64,000 nt of DNA from Alteromonas lipotrueiana (GCF_019249245.1 NZ_JAESDK010000007.1:62001-126000); one strand, 5' to 3'. Shown: positions 33,476 to 42,343, numbered from the stretch's first letter. Numbers and translations: made by a program. Notes: a model not told the origin generated them from the sequence alone.

Positions 33476-35845
33476 ATGAGTCTACTAAAAAATAAGCGAA
33501 TTCTGGTAGTTGAAGATACCACCATTGCTGCCACTTTTCTGGCTCGAGAGCTATCGGCGTTACGTGCATTGGTTGTGGGCTTGGCTCGTTCAGACCAAGA
33601 GGCTTTAGAGCTGACTGCTAAACATTCGCCTGATCTTATTTTAATGGACATCCATTTGGCTAATGGCGCTTCGGGTATTGAAACTGCCCGGCTTATTACT
33701 GCTCAGTATGGTGTTCCTATTATTTATACGACATCTTATTCAGATGATGAAACGCTTGCACTGGCTTTAAACACGTCACCCTACGGATATTTAGTTAAGC
33801 CTTATAGCACCGATACATTGAAAGTAACATGCGAAACCGCTTTTCGTAGAATTGAATTAGAACATACCGGCCAGGCCAGCGAAAAAAGTTTTCAGAACAC
33901 GGCTCAGGCGTTAGAGCTTGGGGTTGATGAGTTATCTAACGAAGGCGAATCGTTCGAGTTTGTTGATGCCAGTAGTTTGCAAAATAGATTTGGCTGCAGC
34001 ACGGTGATCCCTAAGCAAACCTTTATTGACCTTTTTGAACAGAAAAAACAGCAAAAAATTAAGTCACAAATTGCCCACGCAACTACCGTGCGTCAGGCGT
34101 TTTGCATTGATACAGAGCATGATGTGTGGGTGGATGTCATGTTTAATGATATTCAGGAAAGCGAAGACACATATCAAATTGGCAGTGTGGTTGATGTAAC
34201 CGCCCGTAAACGCCCCCGTCATAAGCTAGGATTATCAAGCTTAATGCTAAAACAGTTGGCTGAGGGCGTAGCGGTCCTCTCAGACAAATTTGTTATTTTG
34301 CAGGCAAACGATGAGTTGGCTACCTTATTAAAAATACAGAAAAATACGATGGTCGGTAAGAGGCTGTCTGATTTGGGTATCAGCGATGCGGTATTGGCGG
34401 CCTGTAATCCTGAAGTAACTGCGGGCGTGGTTCGCGAGCAACTTGGCCTGCTGGACGGTAATGGCGACGAATTTCCGGCGCTGGTTACAATAAGTGCACT
34501 TGAACCGAAAAGCTCCCGCGCAGGTTATATCATGACACTGTCAGATATAACCGAGCTGAATCAGGCCGAAAAAAAGCTGGAAGCATTGGCATTTACCGAT
34601 ACGCTTACCGGTACCGGCAATCGCAATTACATGAAGCTCCTGCTTAATGACCGTGTCTACCAAGATGCCATTGAAGCGCTTGTATTTATTGACTTAGATG
34701 GCTTTAAAGCAATAAACGACACCTACGGCCACGATATAGGTGATGAAGTTTTATGTGAATGTGCTAACCGTCTGCACGATATTATTCGCGAAGCCGACAC
34801 GCTTATTCGTCACGGTGGTGATGAGTTTGTGGTGTTGGTTCAGCAAAGTGAAGACTTGCAGATTTTTGGTGAAAGGCTGTTAAAAGCCTTTGAAGATCCA
34901 ATTCATGTTCAGGATTTAGATTTGTCGGTAGGTGCAAGCATTGGTATTGCACACAGTCGATTAAAAAGTGATGCCAACGAATTATTAAAACGTGCTGACA
35001 TTGCCATGTACGAGGCAAAAAAGCAGGGGAAAAACCGGGTAGTATTTTACAGCGACTCTCATAATGAGGCGATTGAGTATCGTCTGTTTGTAGAACAAGG
35101 CTTGTTAGAGGCAATCACCAACCACGAGCTATACGCAACCTATCAGCCTATTGTAAATACGGGTGGCGAAATTGTTGCATTAGAAGCCCTATGCCGGTGG
35201 CGTAATCAGGATTTAGGCGACATTCATCCTTCTTCGTTTATTCCTATTGCCGAAGAAACCGGGCTTATAAACGAGCTGGGCCTGAAGATGTTGCGCGAAG
35301 TGTGCATTGCCCGTAATTTACTCAAAGAAGCAGGCTTGAACCATATTCGGGTGCATTTGAATGTGTCGATTTTACAACTAAACTCAAATGCTTTGGTTAG
35401 TAAATTTGTTGCCTTTTTGAACGAGTTTAATGTGTGTGCCCAGGATATTGTACTAGAGGTTACCGAGTCGGCGATGCACGATATAGGCACTCGCCGCATA
35501 TTGCGTCAGCTTGCGTCCAGTGGCTTTACAATTGCCGTAGATGATTTTGGCTCGGGTTATGCCTCAGTTGCCGAACTTACCGAAGCCTACACGCACATAG
35601 TAAAGCTTGATAAAACCCTGATGCCAGGGAAGTACGGGCCTGAATCAAAGCGGATAGTGGTCGACAGTTTAATTCAGATGTGTAGCAAGCTGGGTAAGTC
35701 AGTGTTACTAGAGGGTATTGAAAACGCAGAACAGGCTGACTTTGCACGCCATGCAGGGTGTGACCTGATGCAGGGCTTTTATTACCATGAACCTATGACC
35801 ATATCAGAGCTTATCAGTCACTTTCAAAAACAAGCCAGTGCATAA
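33476..35845 (+). CDS. Response regulator REC-PAS-GGDEF-EAL, c-di-GMP turnover
   Basis: 789 residues. A receiver at 5-125 has phospho-acceptor Asp58 (LMDIHL) and Lys108; two PAS-like segments follow (about 150-245 and 255-365). The cyclase domain has DTLTGTGNRN, an RxxD inhibitory site (438-441) and an intact GGDEF (447-451). The phosphodiesterase domain has EAL (570-572, ALEALCRW) and DDFGSGYAS. Both activities are therefore possible, and which one dominates cannot be read. It starts 13 bases after the phytochrome stop, with AAGAAG as a weak ribosome site. Phosphotransfer from the phytochrome is the obvious input. Confidence 0.95.
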   Translation: MSLLKNKRILVVEDTTIAATFLARELSALRALVVGLARSDQEALELTAKHSPDLILMDIHLANGASGIETARLITAQYGVPIIYTTSYSDDETLALALNTSPYGYLVKPYSTDTLKVTCETAFRRIELEHTGQASEKSFQNTAQALELGVDELSNEGESFEFVDASSLQNRFGCSTVIPKQTFIDLFEQKKQQKIKSQIAHATTVRQAFCIDTEHDVWVDVMFNDIQESEDTYQIGSVVDVTARKRPRHKLGLSSLMLKQLAEGVAVLSDKFVILQANDELATLLKIQKNTMVGKRLSDLGISDAVLAACNPEVTAGVVREQLGLLDGNGDEFPALVTISALEPKSSRAGYIMTLSDITELNQAEKKLEALAFTDTLTGTGNRNYMKLLLNDRVYQDAIEALVFIDLDGFKAINDTYGHDIGDEVLCECANRLHDIIREADTLIRHGGDEFVVLVQQSEDLQIFGERLLKAFEDPIHVQDLDLSVGASIGIAHSRLKSDANELLKRADIAMYEAKKQGKNRVVFYSDSHNEAIEYRLFVEQGLLEAITNHELYATYQPIVNTGGEIVALEALCRWRNQDLGDIHPSSFIPIAEETGLINELGLKMLREVCIARNLLKEAGLNHIRVHLNVSILQLNSNALVSKFVAFLNEFNVCAQDIVLEVTESAMHDIGTRRILRQLASSGFTIAVDDFGSGYASVAELTEAYTHIVKLDKTLMPGKYGPESKRIVVDSLIQMCSKLGKSVLLEGIENAEQADFARHAGCDLMQGFYYHEPMTISELISHFQKQASA

Positions 35846-35881
35846 GCAACCCCGCATAATACGGTCAGTCTTAATCGTTGC

Positions 35882-36337
35882 TTAATGCTGATGTCGCTGG
35901 CGATGGGCAAAAACATACTCAGCGGCCGATTTATCCAGGTTTTCCATATGCGGCATTGCAAAAAGGTCGGGGCAGGGCATGCTTTGTAATCCCTGATAAA
36001 CTACCTGAGGCAATGGCGCAACCAGCGCCAGCGTGCAGCAAAATTTGTCGGCTTCGCAGCTTATAATTCGACATGTATCGGTTTGTACCGTACTTTGAAG
36101 TAGTTCCATGGCTTCTAGAGCGTACTCTGGAAGGCGGTTAAGCCGAGTGCGATAGTTATCGGCGTTGACGGTCTGACTCCAGGGAAAGCGCACCTCGGTG
36201 ACCACTCCTTTCAGCGTTTCGACCACTTGTGATTTTAGCCACACAGAAAAGTGGCGATAGTTAATACTGACTATGTCACAGCTTTCATAATCATCCGGAA
36301 TAGCCATTGTATCGGCAGGCGGGGTGATACGCATCAA
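35882..36337 (-). CDS. Unknown 151-aa protein, second gene of a two-gene operon
   Basis: I do not recognise this family. It is soluble with no signal peptide and no membrane helix. It has five Cys (for example DSCDIV-like YESCDIV, DTCRIISCEADKFCC), an unusual number for a cytoplasmic protein of this size, clustered around residues 93-105, so metal binding or redox is conceivable. The C-terminus is His/Gln rich. The start overlaps the upstream gene's stop by four bases, so the two are made together. It is convergent with the light-signalling operon. Confidence 0.7.
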   Translation of the reverse strand: MMRITPPADTMAIPDDYESCDIVSINYRHFSVWLKSQVVETLKGVVTEVRFPWSQTVNADNYRTRLNRLPEYALEAMELLQSTVQTDTCRIISCEADKFCCTLALVAPLPQVVYQGLQSMPCPDLFAMPHMENLDKSAAEYVFAHRQRHQH

Positions 36338-37224
36338 TAAGTTCTCAGTAAATCTTCATCAGACAAACTATGATTGTTTACATACATTGAAATAGGAAAA
36401 CGATCGTAAATTTTATCTCCAAACGCCCGGGTTTTGTGCACCACAAATACATCGGCGTGTTCATGGCCATACTTAGCAATAAAGACGTTTACGAACTCGG
36501 ATACAATTTGATGTGCGTCGATATAAACCTCTGACGTCATGCTAATGGCTCGGTCATGTAAACGCTGTAATGAACCATTATAGTCGTCGAGCAATGCGCT
36601 GATTTCTACACGGTCAGGCGTTTCTGCTAATATCGCAGCACGAAAATTGGATGGGCCGCCTATAAAATCACGTTCGACGTAAGCATGAAAGTCGTAACGT
36701 CGAATAATTTGTCCCTCTTCCTCAACCAGGGTGGTACGCGACTGAAACGCATGACATCCCAAACCGTAGTACGTGACATAATCATACAGGGCATCTACAA
36801 ACCGATAAGAAAAAGACTTCTGATATTCCTGGTCCATGGCTTCAGTCAACTCAAGGATAAGTTCGCGTTCCAGGGGTAAGCAGCCTTGTACATGACGTTT
36901 AAGCTGGCTGGTGAATATACGGGCACTAAGAATGTAATTATTGATGGCCGCGTTAAACTGAGGCTTCAGCGCTTCTATTTTTTGAATATCGCGCTGGCCG
37001 CTATACAGAGCGCCAAGCTGGCCCATCAACTGTTCAATAAGCTCAAAATTACTTTTAACTAACTTAAACTTATGTGAAATAGCATTGATAAGCGAAAGGC
37101 GTTTTCTGCCACGCTTTAACTCCCGAAATTGTTCTTCAGATAGCGGCAGCGACAGGTCCTGATCTCGTGTGGTTAGATAAAACTCTGAGTCCATTGGATA
37201 GCGGTCTGGTACGCGAATCGGCAT
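36334..37224 (-). CDS. Unknown 296-aa soluble protein, first gene of a two-gene operon
   Basis: No family is recognised. Residues about 25-130 look largely helical (LKRGRKRLSLINAISHKF; IQKIEALKPQFNAAINNY), and the remainder is mixed with aromatic-rich stretches such as LYDYVTYYGLGCHAF. There is no signal peptide, membrane helix or nucleotide-binding motif. The end of the gene overlaps the 151-aa gene by four bases. It lies between the light operon and the DUF2750 gene, from which it diverges. Codon use resembles the core genes, so recent foreign origin is not obvious. Confidence 0.72.
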   Translation of the reverse strand: MPIRVPDRYPMDSEFYLTTRDQDLSLPLSEEQFRELKRGRKRLSLINAISHKFKLVKSNFELIEQLMGQLGALYSGQRDIQKIEALKPQFNAAINNYILSARIFTSQLKRHVQGCLPLERELILELTEAMDQEYQKSFSYRFVDALYDYVTYYGLGCHAFQSRTTLVEEEGQIIRRYDFHAYVERDFIGGPSNFRAAILAETPDRVEISALLDDYNGSLQRLHDRAISMTSEVYIDAHQIVSEFVNVFIAKYGHEHADVFVVHKTRAFGDKIYDRFPISMYVNNHSLSDEDLLRTY

Positions 37225-37387
37225 AGATTAACACGCAATTTGATTTACTTTAAACCCTTATCTTGGTTTGCCTGGTGACCGCACCGTGTTTTTGTTTGCC
37301 AAGAGGAATACTTGCTTTAATCAACGCTGGTAAATAACATCACGCCCATTATAATCGCTGCCATTATCTGAATATCTTGGAGCCAGA

Positions 37388-37828
37388 ATGTTTCCAGAAA
37401 CTGTTACCCCATCATTGCCCGACTCTGTTGTAGAGCAAGCCGGAAAATTAGATGCAGAAGAGCGTTTAGAGCTGCTTTTGCAATACACAGGCAAGTCGGG
37501 CGAAGTGTGGACCCTGGCCGGTGAGTCAGGCTTTGTCATGCTCGAGCCCGACGCTGAAACTGAATCTGAAAGTGAAACCAATGCGCAGTCTCAGGTCAAC
37601 GTATTGCTACCCATCTGGCCTCACAAAGATTTAATTGGTCTGTGGACCCGGGCAGAAGAAACCGGGGCCGAGCCAACGGCTATTGCGCTTGATGAATTCA
37701 CCGAAACCTGGCTGCCGGGGCTGGCAAACAATCAGGTAGACTTAGTCGTGTTTCCAGTGGGGGCAAAGCAAACCGGCATGGTGCTCAGTGCCCAGGAACT
37801 GCAGCAAAGTTTACAAGAAGCGCAATAA
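37388..37828 (+). CDS. DUF2750-like protein
   Basis: 146 residues, acidic and soluble. The arrangement LLLQYTGKSGEVWTLAGESG (about 28-47) followed by LLPIWPHKDLIGLWTRAEE (about 76-94) is the pattern of DUF2750 proteins, small cytoplasmic proteins of unknown function. An acidic, Glu/Ser-rich insert (about 55-66) separates the two parts. The stop is three bases before the CsdE-like gene, so they are co-expressed, hinting at a link with Fe-S or sulfur trafficking, which is inference. Confidence 0.72.
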   Translation: MFPETVTPSLPDSVVEQAGKLDAEERLELLLQYTGKSGEVWTLAGESGFVMLEPDAETESESETNAQSQVNVLLPIWPHKDLIGLWTRAEETGAEPTAIALDEFTETWLPGLANNQVDLVVFPVGAKQTGMVLSAQELQQSLQEAQ

Positions 37829-37831
37829 ACT

Positions 37832-38227
37832 GTGAATACCCACACATTACCCGTCGCGCAGCAAATAGTTGCTGCCAGCGGCTGGGATGAGCTTACCCGG
37901 CAGTTGATGTTGGCGGGCAAAGCATTACCTGATATACCCCCAGAACTTAAAGTTGCAGAAAACCAGGTGCCGGGTTGTCAAAGCCGGGTATGGCTGACGT
38001 ATGATCCGGTATCTCCACCGGCGTTGTGCGGTTTTAGTGAAGCAAAGATCATTCGCGGTGTATTGGCGATATTACTAGAAAAAGCCAACAGCTTACCCGT
38101 GGCAGCGCGTGGTGAATATGACTTTGAAGAATATCTGAAGATACTGGGAGTCAGTCGCAATATAAGCCAGTCTCGGGCCGATGGAGTGGCGCAGATAATC
38201 CGGCAGATTAACCAGATGACTAGCTGA
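37832..38227 (+). CDS. csdE: SufE/CsdE-family sulfur acceptor
   Basis: 131 residues. SufE-fold proteins accept persulfide sulfur from a cysteine desulfurase. The acceptor is Cys49 in NQVPGCQSRVWL, the family's conserved loop, and the C-terminal half carries GVLAILLEKANSLP and a helical end. The start is GTG, three bases after the DUF2750 stop. No desulfurase gene (csdA or sufS) is nearby, so the partner must lie elsewhere. CsdE is preferred over SufE because there is no suf cluster, but the choice is not firm. Confidence 0.9.
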   Translation: MNTHTLPVAQQIVAASGWDELTRQLMLAGKALPDIPPELKVAENQVPGCQSRVWLTYDPVSPPALCGFSEAKIIRGVLAILLEKANSLPVAARGEYDFEEYLKILGVSRNISQSRADGVAQIIRQINQMTS

Positions 38228-38305
38228 AATAGCGGCTCGGTTAATAGTGAGCATTATAAAATGTTTGATACTGATATACACACATTGCTAAGCGCGGTTA
38301 TGTGA

Positions 38306-39532
38306 CTATATTTGCCGGTTTTTTGCCTCTATCCATTGCGACATATACTGGGTACTGCGCAACGTTTCGTGCCAAAGCAATTGCTGCATTATAAGCGTAC
38401 TGCGATGGGCACTAAGTTGAGTAACCAGATTTTCAAGGTGCAATGTTAGCTGATACTGGTGATCTGGTGTATCGAACTGCCTGCGCAATACCGCAGATGA
38501 TTTGTCGCTGGCGGCCTGCCATAACTGCGCATCGTCATGTAATAACACGGCGGCATCGGCCATTGTTTTTATCTCATTGCTGATAACGCCCGGCCAGTGG
38601 TTTGTATGGTCAATACCTTCAGCGCCTGATTCGGTGGTTACACTGGGTGTAGCGCATTGCATAGCCGTGACCAGTTTGCCTTTAACGCCTGCGCCAAAAC
38701 GGATGGGTGCCAACATGACTCGATGTTTGCTCACCGCTGTGCGCGCATTATCTACCCAACCTTCTACCATAAATCCCTGAGCGGGATTGTGTAAGTTCGT
38801 TACTTTTTTAGCAGGGTAGGCCCCATAAACCGACAATTGTGCGCCCGGCATTTTTGCACGTATGGCAGGCCAAAGCTGTTCTTTTAACTGTAACAAGGCA
38901 TCCCAGTTAGGCGCATGCCGAAAATTACCGATAAAAACAAAGCCATGGCGCTCAGAAAAGGGCGGCGGTTGTAAATCACAAGTACTGATTAAAAGCGGCA
39001 GATAAAGCAACTGCTGGGCCGAAACCCCATACCTGGTTACCAATAAATCAAACTCGGGTTTAGAAATAATGAGAGTAAGGTCGCATCGCAAAATAGCTGC
39101 AACTTCACGTAGCACCATCGGGTCAGTGGCTTCAGAATGTGAGCCTGAACTTTTTTTCAAGGCCTGCTGCCGGGTATGTCGAAGGCTATGTAAGTCTTCG
39201 GTATTAAGAACCCTTAGTGCGTTTGGACATGCTTTTTTGACTCGCCACGAAAATTGCTCCTCAATCATAAACCGATCGAATATCACAATGTGGGGGTCGA
39301 TACTTTCTATTAAGGTGTCGAATGAGCTGCAATTTAATGCGATAGACTGACTTTCGACGTTTATCTGTTGTAAGTCTGCTTTGTGGGCACTATCGCTTGC
39401 TGCACTTAAAAAAATAGTGTTCCAGCCTTTGTCGGTTAATGCACCCAGCAAGTTATACATATTTTCACCCGCGGCCGAAGAGCACGGTTCAGGCCAAACA
39501 TACCCAATTACAACGATAGACAGGGAGGTCAC
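38306..39532 (-). CDS. Glycosyltransferase, GT4-like
   Basis: 408 residues with the two Rossmann-like domains of GT-B enzymes. The N-terminal acceptor domain starts SLSIVVIGYVWPEPCSSAAG. The donor domain includes FVFIGNFRHAPNWDAL (about 202-217), VEGWVDNARTAVSKHRVMLAP and the glycine-rich GAGVKGKLVTAMQCATPSV, with the usual Glu in TTESGAEGI for sugar-nucleotide binding. The sugar and acceptor are unknown; similar proteins act on cell-surface or exported polysaccharide. The gene stands alone, divergent from the HDOD gene, with no polysaccharide cluster around it. Confidence 0.88.
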   Translation of the reverse strand: MTSLSIVVIGYVWPEPCSSAAGENMYNLLGALTDKGWNTIFLSAASDSAHKADLQQINVESQSIALNCSSFDTLIESIDPHIVIFDRFMIEEQFSWRVKKACPNALRVLNTEDLHSLRHTRQQALKKSSGSHSEATDPMVLREVAAILRCDLTLIISKPEFDLLVTRYGVSAQQLLYLPLLISTCDLQPPPFSERHGFVFIGNFRHAPNWDALLQLKEQLWPAIRAKMPGAQLSVYGAYPAKKVTNLHNPAQGFMVEGWVDNARTAVSKHRVMLAPIRFGAGVKGKLVTAMQCATPSVTTESGAEGIDHTNHWPGVISNEIKTMADAAVLLHDDAQLWQAASDKSSAVLRRQFDTPDHQYQLTLHLENLVTQLSAHRSTLIMQQLLWHETLRSTQYMSQWIEAKNRQI

Positions 39533-39615
39533 GAAAAGAGATTCCTAAGACAAAGGTTGAAACGCTGCAGTGTATCAAAATTATCGCAAAAGGGACTACA
39601 TAAGCCAGAGCGATG

Positions 39616-39645
39616 GGGGTAAAGCAAAATCTAGTGGTTTACCCC
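39616..39645. promoter_or_regulatory. Inverted repeat GGGGTAAA...TTTACCCC
   Basis: Two perfect 8-base arms (39616-39623 and 39638-39645) enclose 14 bases in the divergent region between the glycosyltransferase and HDOD genes; TATTTTT follows. It could be an operator or a transcribed hairpin. Confidence 0.45.
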
Positions 39646-39733
39646 TATTTTTGGTGTCGTTAGTCGATAGTATACTGGTTTTGTAGAGAAATCTGTTCTA
39701 TAAATCATTTTTTTGCCGGGTCGGTAATGTATT

Positions 39734-39754
39734 GGGATGGGATTCTTTCATCCC
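39734..39754 (+). promoter_or_regulatory. Leader hairpin with GGA in the loop, CsrA-like site
   Basis: GGGATG (39734-39739) pairs with CATCCC (39749-39754). The 9-base loop starts GGA, and the hairpin ends a few bases before the ribosome site (AAGGGAG) of the HDOD gene. A GGA in a hairpin loop near the start is the known CsrA/RsmA arrangement. Confidence 0.5.
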
Positions 39755-39769
39755 CAAGGGAGTTGAAAA

Positions 39770-40609
39770 ATGAATGTTCAGGAATTAGCGCTCAGTGCAA
39801 GTGAGTTGTTTGTACTGCCCGAAGCGGTAACCCGATTAAAAGAGTGCATGGATGACAGTGCAGCAAGTATCGATGATGTTGCCGAGATAATCTCTTTCGA
39901 CCCAGGCTTAACTGCACAAATACTCAAAGTGGCAAACAGTGCGCTGTACCGCTTTCCAAAACAAATTGAAACAATTAGCAAAGCATTACAAATCATTGGT
40001 ACGCGCTCGGCCTATGATCTGGCACTGGGATATGGGGTAACCCGTGCGTTCAGTAATATTGAGTCTCAGGTTATTGATATTGATAAATTTTGGGAACAAA
40101 GCGTAAGTTGTGCGTTATTGGCCAAGTATTTTGCTGAATGTCGTCGCGAGCGTGAGCCTGAGCGCTCGTTTGTATGTGGCTTGCTGCATAATATCGGCGA
40201 GCTGGTCGTAGTATCGACCGTGCCTGAACAGGCTCGTCGTTGTCTGGCGTATAATTCCAGAGTGTCGCCTGCGCAGTTACAATCAGCATTGCTGGGGTTC
40301 ACTTACGCAGAGCTTTCTGCTGAATTGTTAAAAGAGTGGGGTATCCCGCCAACGATTTACCAAACTGTAGGTAGCCTTCACGATGCCACACCTGAGACCA
40401 ATGATGCTCGTATCCTACAACTGAGCTACACCCTGGCCTTGAATAACGTACACCCTGATATTTATCACGATTTGTCGAATATTGACCCAGCTTTGCACGA
40501 AGGCCTGAGTATCGATATTAACGAGCTGGATGATGCACTTGATATTACAAATCTTCAGTGCATCAGTGTGTTAGCGTTATTTAACCCGGGCTCTTTTATA
40601 ATCTATTAG
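39770..40609 (+). CDS. HDOD-domain signalling protein
   Basis: 279 residues consisting almost wholly of an HDOD domain. Typical stretches are IISFDPGLTAQILKVANSALY (about 41-61), IETISKALQIIGTRSAYDLALG and FVCGLLHNIGELVV (about 133-146), where the HD-like His and Asp are changed as usual in HDOD (HN instead of HD). The domain is thought to bind proteins or nucleotides rather than hydrolyse them, and such proteins influence motility, biofilm and c-di-GMP signalling. A strong ribosome site and a hairpin leader precede it. It converges with the thioesterase gene, their ends overlapping by four bases. Confidence 0.92.
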   Translation: MNVQELALSASELFVLPEAVTRLKECMDDSAASIDDVAEIISFDPGLTAQILKVANSALYRFPKQIETISKALQIIGTRSAYDLALGYGVTRAFSNIESQVIDIDKFWEQSVSCALLAKYFAECRREREPERSFVCGLLHNIGELVVVSTVPEQARRCLAYNSRVSPAQLQSALLGFTYAELSAELLKEWGIPPTIYQTVGSLHDATPETNDARILQLSYTLALNNVHPDIYHDLSNIDPALHEGLSIDINELDDALDITNLQCISVLALFNPGSFIIY

Positions 40610-41421
40610 TCAAAAATCGCAACGGTTTGCCGACTAATGGCGACCACTTCGTTGTCTTTATCCCAAATGGTCGCTTCGGTATGACCATAACCATCCGCAG
40701 CCTGACGCGTATGTGCCTGATAAGCGAACCAGTCGCCTGAGCTTACTTCCCGGTGAGGGTGAATAAACTCAAGGTTCCAGGTAACCGTACTGGCAGGGGC
40801 AGGCCACTTCATCATTTGTAGCAACGTAGGCGGCCACGCATCGATAATTGTTATTAAATGTGCGTCTGAAAAAATGGCCGGCGGTTGAGAAAAGCGCATG
40901 AAGCCATGGTAATGGCTGCTTTTTCTACCTGTAAATGGTACGCCACCATCAGAAATCGCCAGGTCAAAATGACGTAGAAACTTTGGGGTCACTTTGGGTA
41001 TCTGAGGAATAAACTGCGCTTTTTTAGGCGCCGGCATGGCGTGCACCTGATGATTTTCAACCTGTACTTTAGAGCTGCGAGCTACTCCAAAACAAGCCTG
41101 ACTTGCCACGCAAATTTTGCCATTTTGAATTATCTGCCCAGAGAAATGACTAACACTTTTACCTTCACGCAGCGGTTTAACTTCAATCTCAAATGGCTCA
41201 TCTATATTTATAGGCCCGATAAAGTTGGTATTAAAAGCGCGTAGCACTCGATCGCTGCTCACAAACTGGCTTATCGCGCGGTAAATCATCGCGGCACTGA
41301 CACCCCCGAAAGCGGTGCGTCCCTGAGCCCAATTAGCAGGGATCTGCAGGTGATTGAACAGTTTGCTATTATCAGGTTGTATTGTTGCTTCAGGCAAAGT
41401 AAGCAAGTCATCAATATGCAT
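40606..41421 (-). CDS. TesB-like acyl-CoA thioesterase
   Basis: 271 residues forming a double hot-dog arrangement. The first hot-dog has WAQGRTAFGGVSAAMIYRAIS (about 33-53), with helix and loop typical of TesB-like enzymes, and the second contains DAHLITIIDAWPP and TVTWNLEFIHP. The protein would hydrolyse acyl-CoA thioesters in the cytoplasm; chain length is unknown. There is no signal peptide. It diverges from the alpha/beta-hydrolase gene, 88 bases away, and converges with the HDOD gene. A fatty-acid or leucine-catabolism role is conceivable but unsupported. Confidence 0.88.
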   Translation of the reverse strand: MHIDDLLTLPEATIQPDNSKLFNHLQIPANWAQGRTAFGGVSAAMIYRAISQFVSSDRVLRAFNTNFIGPINIDEPFEIEVKPLREGKSVSHFSGQIIQNGKICVASQACFGVARSSKVQVENHQVHAMPAPKKAQFIPQIPKVTPKFLRHFDLAISDGGVPFTGRKSSHYHGFMRFSQPPAIFSDAHLITIIDAWPPTLLQMMKWPAPASTVTWNLEFIHPHREVSSGDWFAYQAHTRQAADGYGHTEATIWDKDNEVVAISRQTVAIFD

Positions 41422-41508
41422 GAGTTTCTGGTCAGATGAGTAGTATGTGATATCCTAACCTAATCAATCTAAAACGCCAATTATGAAATTAAAGTCTTAA
41501 GGAAAAAC

Positions 41509-42339
41509 GTGGCATCCACTTCTCTTACTCTGCATTTTGCACATGCAAATGGTTTTCCGGCGGGCAGTTACCGCCAGCTTTTTGAACAGCTTCCGTCACA
41601 CTGGGATATTCTGGCAAAACCTATGTTTGGCCATGAACCGAATTTGCCGGTGAATACAAACTGGGGCAATCAGGTAATAGAGCTTATCGATTACGTAGAG
41701 AAAAATCGTAGTCAGCAAAAAGTATTTGCCGTGGGACATTCTTTTGGGGCCATCATTTCATTTATGGCGGCGTGCCAGCGCCCCGATCTTTTTGCCGGAT
41801 TAATTGCCATCGACCCGCCTTTAGTTTTAGGGGCCAAAAGATTATTGTTACGTACGGCTAAGCATACAAATTATATTAATAAAATTACCCCTGCGCGGTT
41901 GGCTGAATATCGAAAAAAGCAGTGGCCGGCTGGCCAGGATATGGTGAACTATTTTCAGCAAAAGCAGTTATTTTCTAATATGACGCCTGAGTGCATTGCC
42001 GATTATGTAGAGTGCGCGACTAAGCGCAGCCATGAAAATATCAACCTGGTTTTTAATCCTGAAATTGAAGCCGAAATATTTAGAAATGTGCCTCACAACT
42101 TAGGCAGCTTTAAGGGCAAACTTAAGTGCCCGGGCCTGCTGATAACGGGCGCAGAATCCCAGGTGTGCAAAAGTAAGCATTGGCGCCGGTTTGTAAGTAT
42201 CAATTCAATAGAGCACACCGAGTTGCCCGGCGGACATATGCTGCCTTTAGAGCATCCTCAAGATGTTGCGGCCCAACTCACCACCACATTGAGTCAGTGG
42301 GCCGATGTGTCTTGTGTAAAAAGTTTCGCCAATGCCTAA
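41509..42339 (+). CDS. Alpha/beta hydrolase
   Basis: 276 residues, with GTG start supported by AAGGA 6 bases before it. The oxyanion region is HANGFPAGSY (residues 12-21), the nucleophile elbow GHSFG with Ser78, and the catalytic His lies in LPGGHMLPLEHP near the C-terminus. A lid region occupies about 105-190. The HANGFPA motif is shared with esterases and carboxylesterase-like proteins of many Proteobacteria; the substrate is unknown. No signal peptide. It is convergent with glgC, separated by only four bases. Confidence 0.9.
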   Translation: MASTSLTLHFAHANGFPAGSYRQLFEQLPSHWDILAKPMFGHEPNLPVNTNWGNQVIELIDYVEKNRSQQKVFAVGHSFGAIISFMAACQRPDLFAGLIAIDPPLVLGAKRLLLRTAKHTNYINKITPARLAEYRKKQWPAGQDMVNYFQQKQLFSNMTPECIADYVECATKRSHENINLVFNPEIEAEIFRNVPHNLGSFKGKLKCPGLLITGAESQVCKSKHWRRFVSINSIEHTELPGGHMLPLEHPQDVAAQLTTTLSQWADVSCVKSFANA

Positions 42340-42343
42340 GCCA

